Source: Lachnospiraceae bacterium UBA3845
GTDB taxonomy: Bacteria > Bacillota > Clostridia > Lachnospirales > Lachnospiraceae
Reading direction: 5' to 3'
Assembly: GCA_002392705.1 (NCBI GenBank)
Contig: DGHP01000188.1
Span: forward strand, 1 to 10,656
Length of the DNA stretch: 10,656 bases
Every line of letters starts with the position of its first letter. Position 1 is the stretch's first letter. This document shows positions 6,235 to 10,656 of the stretch, piece by piece. The position numbers and the translations under genes are program-made. The notes below the pieces were generated by a model that had not been told where the DNA came from, searched no databases, and saw only the letters and a list, made by a program, of their open reading frames with translations.

Positions 6235-6738
6235 TTACTGGCCGAAGGCATTGCTCAACAGCTCCTTCGTCTTTCCTTTATCAATCCCCAGAACGACCGA
6301 AAATTCTTCAATCAGCTTATCGGAAGCCGCTTTATAGTAACGGTCATCTGTTGCAGTGACTTTTTTTCCCTTCATCTTTCTTGCCAGGATCCGTTCGTTC
6401 AGCGTCTTGATCAGGCTGATCCACTCGCGGCAGTCACAGGAATGAAGGGCTTTCTGGTACGCAATTTCCTGCTGGCGCGCGCTCTGTTCGGGAAGGGTTT
6501 CAATCTCCGGAATATCGTCCAGAAGCTGTCTGGTCTCTTCCTTGCTGATCAGTTTGCGCATAATCACTTTCTGATTGTCAACAGGGGTCGTGATCTTACA
6601 GGACCGATCATGAAGGGGCCGAAGAATATAGCATTGCCGACTGTTCACGCTTCCCATGGAACTGTCCATTATTTCTGTCCCGACTATCTCACATACGCCA
6701 TTGTTTCCATAAGAGATGTATTCGCCAATGTTATACAA
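6235..6738 (-). CDS. CarD/CdnL-family RNA polymerase-binding transcription regulator
   Basis: A 167-residue protein of the CarD/CdnL/TRCF type. Residues 1-60 (YNIGEYISYGNNGVCEIVG, then CYILRPL and KITTPVDN) form the Tudor-like domain that contacts the RNA polymerase beta subunit. The rest is helical, as in the CdnL DNA-binding tail. In other bacteria CarD/CdnL stabilises open promoter complexes, mainly at rRNA and growth genes; a role in clostridia is less clear. The start is TTG at 6738: AAAGGAG lies 7 bases upstream and the protein then starts at the family's usual MYNIGEY-like opening, whereas the upstream ATG at 6846 would add an AT-rich, Lys/Phe-rich extension unlike the family. A possible extended -10 lies about 50 bases upstream and a strong terminator follows. 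The gene stands alone. Confidence 0.85.
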   Translation of the reverse strand: MYNIGEYISYGNNGVCEIVGTEIMDSSMGSVNSRQCYILRPLHDRSCKITTPVDNQKVIMRKLISKEETRQLLDDIPEIETLPEQSARQQEIAYQKALHSCDCREWISLIKTLNERILARKMKGKKVTATDDRYYKAASDKLIEEFSVVLGIDKGKTKELLSNAFGQ

Positions 6739-6788
6739 TTCAACACTCCTTTCTTTAAAAGATAGACTGTGCGTTGTCTGTCTTCTAT

Positions 6789-6797
6789 ATTTTAGCA
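6789..6797 (-). promoter_or_regulatory. Possible extended -10 promoter of the carD-like gene
   Basis: On the minus strand TGC-TAAAAT (6797-6789) makes an extended -10 about 50 bases before the TTG start. No good -35 is seen at 17 bases, where the sequence is TTACTT. The surrounding A/T-rich stretch fits a strong promoter region. Confidence 0.4.
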
Positions 6798-7127
6798 GTT
6801 TTTCCTTTTTTAAGTAATGAACGAAAAAGAGAAATAAACAGGACAATTTGGCCTTTCTTCGTAGAAATTTGGCAATATACGGGGGATTTTCCGCTTCCTG
6901 TCAAGAATTGATTTACAGGAATCAGGGGAATACAGATTTCTCCGTGTTTCCTCAGTTCCCATAGAAAGAACGGGGGCTTCGTGTTATATTTGTCATGATA
7001 CAGGCAGATCAGGAAGCCGTTCTCCTGCATTTAACATCTGACTGACAAGGCACTGAATTCTGCACGTCACATCTTCGATCCCGGGCAGATGATATTCTGC
7101 TCAAGTACAGAAAGGCGGCCTGCATTT
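6798..7127. other. Intergenic region between divergent carD-like and yitT-like genes
   Basis: About 330 bases, AT-rich to the left and more GC-balanced to the right. An 81-codon leftward frame (7030-6785) has no clear ribosome binding site or family resemblance and is probably chance. For the rightward gene a weak TTGATT, 17 bases, TACAGA pair begins near 6908, and a TGTTATATT near 6981 could be an extended -10; neither is compelling. No other structure is seen. Confidence 0.5.
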
Positions 7128-8000
7128 ATGAATGAGAAGAAATCTTTTTTTACCGGCGAAGACCTGAGGCGGATCCTGCTCTGCATCATCTCGGGAACTC
7201 TGGTGGCTGTTAATCTACGGACCTTTGTCCGGGCGGGCGGTCTGTTCCCGGGCGGAATCGCCGGCCTGTCCACACTGGTTCAGGGGATCGGCGAAAAGTA
7301 CTGGGGCATTTCGATTCCATACGGCAATCTGTACATGCTTCTGAATATCTTTCCGGTCCTGCTCGGCTTTCTGAAGGTAGGAAAGAAGTTTACGGGCTAC
7401 TCCTTCATTACGATCGCGCTGGTCTCGATTCTGACTGATCTGCTGCCGGCGTATTCGATTACCTATGATATCCTTCTGATTTCGGTTTTCGGCGGAATCA
7501 TTAACGGGGCCGCGGTTGCGATTGCCCTGCATGCCGGGGCTACGACCGGCGGAACGGATTTTATAGCGGCTTATATCTCGGAGCATCTGGGCATGGACGG
7601 ATTTACCTGCATACTGGCCTTCAATGCGGTCCTGCTCTGTACGGCGGGCCTGCTGTTCGGCTGGGAGAGAGCTCTTTATTCCATCATTTTCCAGTACGCT
7701 TCCACGCAGGTCATCCATCTTCTCAATAACCGCTATAAAAAGAATACCCTGCTGATCATCACGGATTATCCGGAGGAAATGATCAGATGCCTGAACCGGG
7801 ATGTGAGGCACGGCGTTACGGAGATGCATGTGATGGGGACCTATAAAGATGTGGAGAGGACCATGCTCTACTCCGTAATCTCCAATTCCGAGCTGAAGAT
7901 GGTGCTCAGGGATCTGCATGAGACGGATCCGCACGCATTTATCAATGTGATCAGGACAGAACAGGTAAGCGGGCGCTTTTATATCAAGCCGAATGACTGA
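7128..8000 (+). CDS. YitT-family membrane protein (DUF161 plus DUF2179)
   Basis: A 290-residue integral membrane protein of the YitT family, widespread in Firmicutes and of unsettled function, possibly transport. Residues 12-200 contain six or so hydrophobic segments, including the family glycine-rich motifs AGGLFPGGIAGLS (37-49) and HAGATTGGTDFIA (135-147), consistent with the duplicated DUF161 module. The cytoplasmic C-terminal domain (about 205-288) has the DUF2179 hallmarks HGVTEMHVMGTY, SNSELKMVLRDLHETDPHAFINV and the final GRF(Y)IK. The ATG at 7128 (GGCGG about 9 bases upstream) was chosen over the in-frame ATG at 7089, because the extra 13 residues are not membrane-like. It is followed after 78 bases by trmO. 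Confidence 0.9.
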   Translation: MNEKKSFFTGEDLRRILLCIISGTLVAVNLRTFVRAGGLFPGGIAGLSTLVQGIGEKYWGISIPYGNLYMLLNIFPVLLGFLKVGKKFTGYSFITIALVSILTDLLPAYSITYDILLISVFGGIINGAAVAIALHAGATTGGTDFIAAYISEHLGMDGFTCILAFNAVLLCTAGLLFGWERALYSIIFQYASTQVIHLLNNRYKKNTLLIITDYPEEMIRCLNRDVRHGVTEMHVMGTYKDVERTMLYSVISNSELKMVLRDLHETDPHAFINVIRTEQVSGRFYIKPND

Positions 8001-8078
8001 GACGGGGACGTTTCCGGGCGGCGGAAAAGCGGAATCCGGCAGCGATTCATTTCAGACAGGAAGGACATACAGCAGCAT

Positions 8079-8819
8079 ATGACTCAGATGCGGAAGATTG
8101 CTGAGATCCACAGCGATTTTGATGAGAAATTCGGGATTCCCCGGCAGAGCGGCCTGATTGAGGAGCTGAAGGCGGAGATCATCTTTGAACCCGGCTTCCG
8201 GGATCCGAACTGCTTCGCAGGGCTGGAGGACTATACACATATCTGGCTGCTCTGGGAGTTTTCCGGGAATCCGAAGGGAAAATGGTCCCCGAAGGTGCTC
8301 CCTCCGAGGCTCGGAGGAAAGAAGCATATGGGGGTTTTTGCCACCCGGTCCCCCTTCCGGCCGAATCCGATCGGCCTGTCCTGCGTGAAACTGGACTGTA
8401 TCGAGATGCGGGAGCATACCGGGCCGGTGCTTCATGTGTCGGGCGCGGACCTTCTGAACGGCACGCCGATCTACGATATCAAACCCTATATCAGCTATAC
8501 GGACTGTCATCCCGACGCGGTGAGCGGCTTTGCGGAAGCGGTGAAAGAGTACGCGCTTAAGGTTGTATTTCCTGAGGAGCTTCTGCGGATCCTTCCGGAA
8601 GACAAGCGCGCGGCCGCGGTCCGGATCCTGGAGCAGGACCCAAGGCCGGCCTACCAGAATGATCCGGAGCGCCGCTACGGAACTGCTTACGCGGGCTATG
8701 ATATCCGTTTCCATGTGCGGGAAGGAGTCCTGACCGTATGCGAAGTGGTGCCTTACAGGAAGAAGCCGTCAGGTCCGGGCAGTTTGGGCGTCAGCGGCAC
8801 AGCGCGGCAGGATGAGTGA
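8079..8819 (+). CDS. trmO: tRNA (N6-threonylcarbamoyladenosine(37)-N6)-methyltransferase TrmO
   Basis: A 246-residue protein of the TsaA/TrmO family, which uses S-adenosylmethionine to methylate t6A37 of tRNAThr (GGU) to m6t6A. It acts in the cytoplasm. The family signature FATRSPFRPNPIGLS is at residues 87-101, with the preceding FAGLEDYTHIWLLWEF at 46-61 and the following DLLNGTPIYDIKPYISYTD at 124-142. Residues about 170-235 form the TrmO C-terminal domain, including a DPRPAYQ motif. The gene therefore has full two-domain length. The ATG at 8079 has AGGAAGGA about 14 bases upstream, which is rather far; the alternative ATG at 8088 has none. Its stop overlaps the start of the LRR gene by 4 bases, so translation is probably coupled. 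Confidence 0.92.
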   Translation: MTQMRKIAEIHSDFDEKFGIPRQSGLIEELKAEIIFEPGFRDPNCFAGLEDYTHIWLLWEFSGNPKGKWSPKVLPPRLGGKKHMGVFATRSPFRPNPIGLSCVKLDCIEMREHTGPVLHVSGADLLNGTPIYDIKPYISYTDCHPDAVSGFAEAVKEYALKVVFPEELLRILPEDKRAAAVRILEQDPRPAYQNDPERRYGTAYAGYDIRFHVREGVLTVCEVVPYRKKPSGPGSLGVSGTARQDE

Positions 8820-9892
8820 ACGAGATGGACTATGTTGAATATATTGACTGCGGCGAATATCTGATTCTTTACCGCATGTACGGCGGCGGGGAAGAAGCAT
8901 TCGTTCCGGCATTTGTGGACGGGAAGCCGGTCAGGGAGCTGGCGGACCATGTCTTTGCCGAAGAAGCTTCCGGGCGTTACAGGCCGGAACGGATAAAGGC
9001 GGCGGTGCGCAGGGGAGATGATTATCTTCCTTCCGATGTCAGACCTTCCGATGAGGAGGTACTGTGCGCCGGAAAGCTCCGCCTTGTGGAGATCCCGGAG
9101 GGGGTGGAGGAGATCGGCAGCTATGCGTTTTACGGCTGCTACTACCTTAAGGAAATCCGCTTTCCCTCAAGCCTCCGCCGGACCGGGAGCGGTCTGTTTA
9201 CGGCCTGCCCCGCGATCCGGCGCATGGTTTTTGAAAGCGCGGACGGCGGGACTCCATTTCTTCTGGGAGAGATCATCGGCGCCGTAACCTATGAGCTGGA
9301 GGCGCGGGCGACCCTGAGCGGGAAAGAACTCTGGCGCCTTTTGTTTCCCGAGTATTATGAAGAGTCAAAGGAAAACACTCCTGCCCGGATTATCGAGATC
9401 ATCTGGCACGGGATGGGCTATCAGTACAGGAACTGTTTCTTAAGCCGGCAGGTCCAGTTCCGCAGATATGACGCGCTTTTTCCTCTCTCCATAGCCCAGG
9501 AAAGCCCGGAAACCTGCAGGAAGATCGCGATGGACCGCCTGCGGCTTATGCGGATGCCGGGGGAGGACAGTCCGGAGGAACCTGCCGGGCAGCGCGCGCT
9601 TATTGAGAGATCCTTCCGGGAGTCCAGGCCGGCGGAGGCGGACCGGAAGCGCTATGTGGAATACCTTCAGGAGAATCCGGAGGCGCTGGCCGGGGAGATT
9701 CTGCGGCAGCAGGAGGAGCCGCCGGAGGAGGAGCTGAAGGCGCTGGAGGCGGCCGGCTATTTTACGGCAGAGAACATCCGCTGCTTTATCGATTCGGCTT
9801 CCCGTCTCGGAAAGGCCGACGCGGTCAGTTATCTGATGAATGTAAAGCGGGAGCGCTTCCCTGAAAGCGGCAGACGGAAATATGAATTCTGA
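8816..9892 (+). CDS. BspA-type leucine-rich repeat (LRR_5) protein
   Basis: A 358-residue protein without signal peptide or membrane segment, so probably intracellular. Residues 88-140 carry BspA-type repeats (LVEIPEGVEEIGSYAFYGCYYLKEIRFPSSL-type, followed by a second FTACPAIRRMVF copy). The rest is charged, Glu/Arg-rich and probably helical; residues 270-310 may form a coiled segment. The C-terminus (about 305-355) looks like the ankyrin-like helical ending often seen in such clostridial LRR proteins. The start is read as GTG at 8816, overlapping the trmO stop (GTGA); ATG at 8825 is the alternative. Function is not known, but partner-binding fits the repeats. The adjacent DUF2201-like gene suggests they work together. 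Confidence 0.75.
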   Translation: MNEMDYVEYIDCGEYLILYRMYGGGEEAFVPAFVDGKPVRELADHVFAEEASGRYRPERIKAAVRRGDDYLPSDVRPSDEEVLCAGKLRLVEIPEGVEEIGSYAFYGCYYLKEIRFPSSLRRTGSGLFTACPAIRRMVFESADGGTPFLLGEIIGAVTYELEARATLSGKELWRLLFPEYYEESKENTPARIIEIIWHGMGYQYRNCFLSRQVQFRRYDALFPLSIAQESPETCRKIAMDRLRLMRMPGEDSPEEPAGQRALIERSFRESRPAEADRKRYVEYLQENPEALAGEILRQQEEPPEEELKALEAAGYFTAENIRCFIDSASRLGKADAVSYLMNVKRERFPESGRRKYEF

Positions 9893-10028
9893 GTTCCCCC
9901 TTCACGGCCGCTCTGAAGGAACCGGAGCGCGGACCGGGACCGGCTGCCGGCCGGACCGGAATGAGGCGGTCTGCGTGAGTCAGCAGTTTACGGAAAACAG
10001 CAGTTTACAGGCAGCCGGCACAGAGAAA

Positions 10029-10046
10029 TGCCGGGGGATCCCGGCA
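10029..10046 (+). other. Hairpin in the leader of the metallopeptidase gene
   Basis: TGCCGGG (10029-10035), loop GGAT, CCCGGCA (10040-10046). It lies 23 bases before the start codon at 10070, just before an A-rich, GGAGG-containing ribosome binding site. No T tract follows, so it is not a terminator. The 177-base gap before it also holds two exact copies of CAGCAGTTTAC (9981-9991 and 9998-10008). No gene is seen in the gap. Confidence 0.4.
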
Positions 10047-10069
10047 GAGGAAAAAAACAGGAGGGGGAG

Positions 10070-10656
10070 ATGAATACCGGAGAAGATCTGGCGCGCCGCT
10101 TTACGGAAGTCTCGATTGAGATTCTGGAGAGCAGCAGAAATGAACTGTATTTTTATATGCGCTATCTTGGCCTCGCCCTTTCCGGCCTTGATTTTGTAAT
10201 CACGACGGATCTTCCCGGAATCGGGACAGACGGCGCGGGGCTTATCGCAAATCCGAAAACTCTGGCGGACTTGTATCAGAAGGACCGCCGCCTGGTTACG
10301 CGGATTTTCCTGCACGAAGTGTATCACTGCCTTTTCCGGCATATCTTCCGGAAAATGCCGCGGCAGGAGCTTTACTGGATGCTGGCCTGCGACATGGCAG
10401 TCGAATTTCTCATCGACAGCGGGGACGGCAGGGCGGTGCGGATGCCCAGGAGCCGCTACAGGATGAATGTGAGATCCGCCCTGGAAAAAGAGATCAGGGT
10501 GCTGAACGCGGAGAGTATCTACCGTGTGCTCTGCCGGATGAATCCGGATGAAAATGAGATCGGGCGCCTGCGCCGGGAATTCTGCGTGGATGATCACAGC
10601 CTCTGGCCTTCGCGGCAGCAGGACAGTCAGCCGGAGCTTCCCCCTTCCGCGGCAAG
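10070..10656 (+). CDS. DUF2201-like putative metallopeptidase (VWA-like), 5' part only
   Basis: An open frame of 195 codons that runs off the right end. AGGAGGGGG is just upstream of the ATG. Residues 82-86 are HEVYH, the HExxH zinc-binding pattern, followed by ACDMAVEFLI (about 107-116). Helix-HExxH-then-AcD is how DUF2201/COG3864 putative metallopeptidases start; full proteins continue into a VWA-like domain that would lie beyond the window. In many bacteria these proteins accompany a MoxR-type AAA ATPase, which is not seen here but may lie downstream. It follows the LRR gene by 177 bases on the same strand. The assignment is from family pattern and moderately sure. Confidence 0.75.
   Translation, partial: MNTGEDLARRFTEVSIEILESSRNELYFYMRYLGLALSGLDFVITTDLPGIGTDGAGLIANPKTLADLYQKDRRLVTRIFLHEVYHCLFRHIFRKMPRQELYWMLACDMAVEFLIDSGDGRAVRMPRSRYRMNVRSALEKEIRVLNAESIYRVLCRMNPDENEIGRLRREFCVDDHSLWPSRQQDSQPELPPSAA

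Noticed and set aside
6785..7030. Leftward 81-codon frame upstream of the carD-like gene
   Set aside because: It covers the likely promoter region, has no good ribosome binding site, and shows no recognisable motif.
1..10656. CRISPR array, tRNA or rRNA genes
   Set aside because: No regularly spaced identical repeats with unique spacers, no tRNA-like T-arm pattern, and no rRNA stretches were noticed on reading both strands.

Overview
The window looks like chromosomal DNA from a clostridial Firmicute, most plausibly a gut or rumen Lachnospiraceae-type bacterium. The reasons are strong AGGAGG-type ribosome binding sites, moderate to high GC by eye, and a family mix common there: a CarD-type regulator, a YitT/DUF2179 membrane protein, a PHP-type histidinol phosphatase, a BspA-type leucine-rich repeat protein and a DUF2201-like metallopeptidase. 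The taxonomy is inferred from style and families only, since no marker gene is present.

Left end (1-704): about 500 bases without a convincing protein gene. Positions 100-500 read on the plus strand like a large structured RNA, with several compact hairpins including a GAAA tetraloop. The RNA leads straight into a ribosome binding site and a short ParB-like gene. That gene is cut off after about 50 codons, where the sequence switches within a few bases to the 3' end of a convergent amidohydrolase gene. This is a rearrangement or deletion scar, and the left end is probably what remains of a mobile or accessory element.

Middle (673-3845): an amidohydrolase (leftward) and a rightward group of a truncated TetR-type regulator, an alpha/beta hydrolase and an ICMT-family membrane methyltransferase share a divergent control region. 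Both promoters can be proposed there, and a TetR-like inverted repeat overlaps the rightward one. The regulator keeps its DNA-binding head but lacks nearly all of its ligand-binding domain.

Centre (4001-6738): a nucleotidyltransferase-domain protein and a PHP phosphoesterase of the histidinol phosphatase type run rightward. They are followed by four tandem copies of a 24-base unit, then a terminator serving a leftward CarD/CdnL-type RNA polymerase-binding regulator that starts with TTG.

Right end (7128-10656): YitT-family membrane protein, TrmO tRNA methyltransferase, a leucine-rich repeat protein overlapping trmO by 4 bases, and the first 195 codons of a zinc-metallopeptidase-like protein (HExxH) of the DUF2201/VWA-like type, which runs off the window. 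The last three look like one transcription unit.

The most unusual part is the structured-RNA candidate with its broken ParB-like gene. Second is the headed-but-tailless TetR regulator with its operator. The rest is mostly ordinary housekeeping and accessory content.
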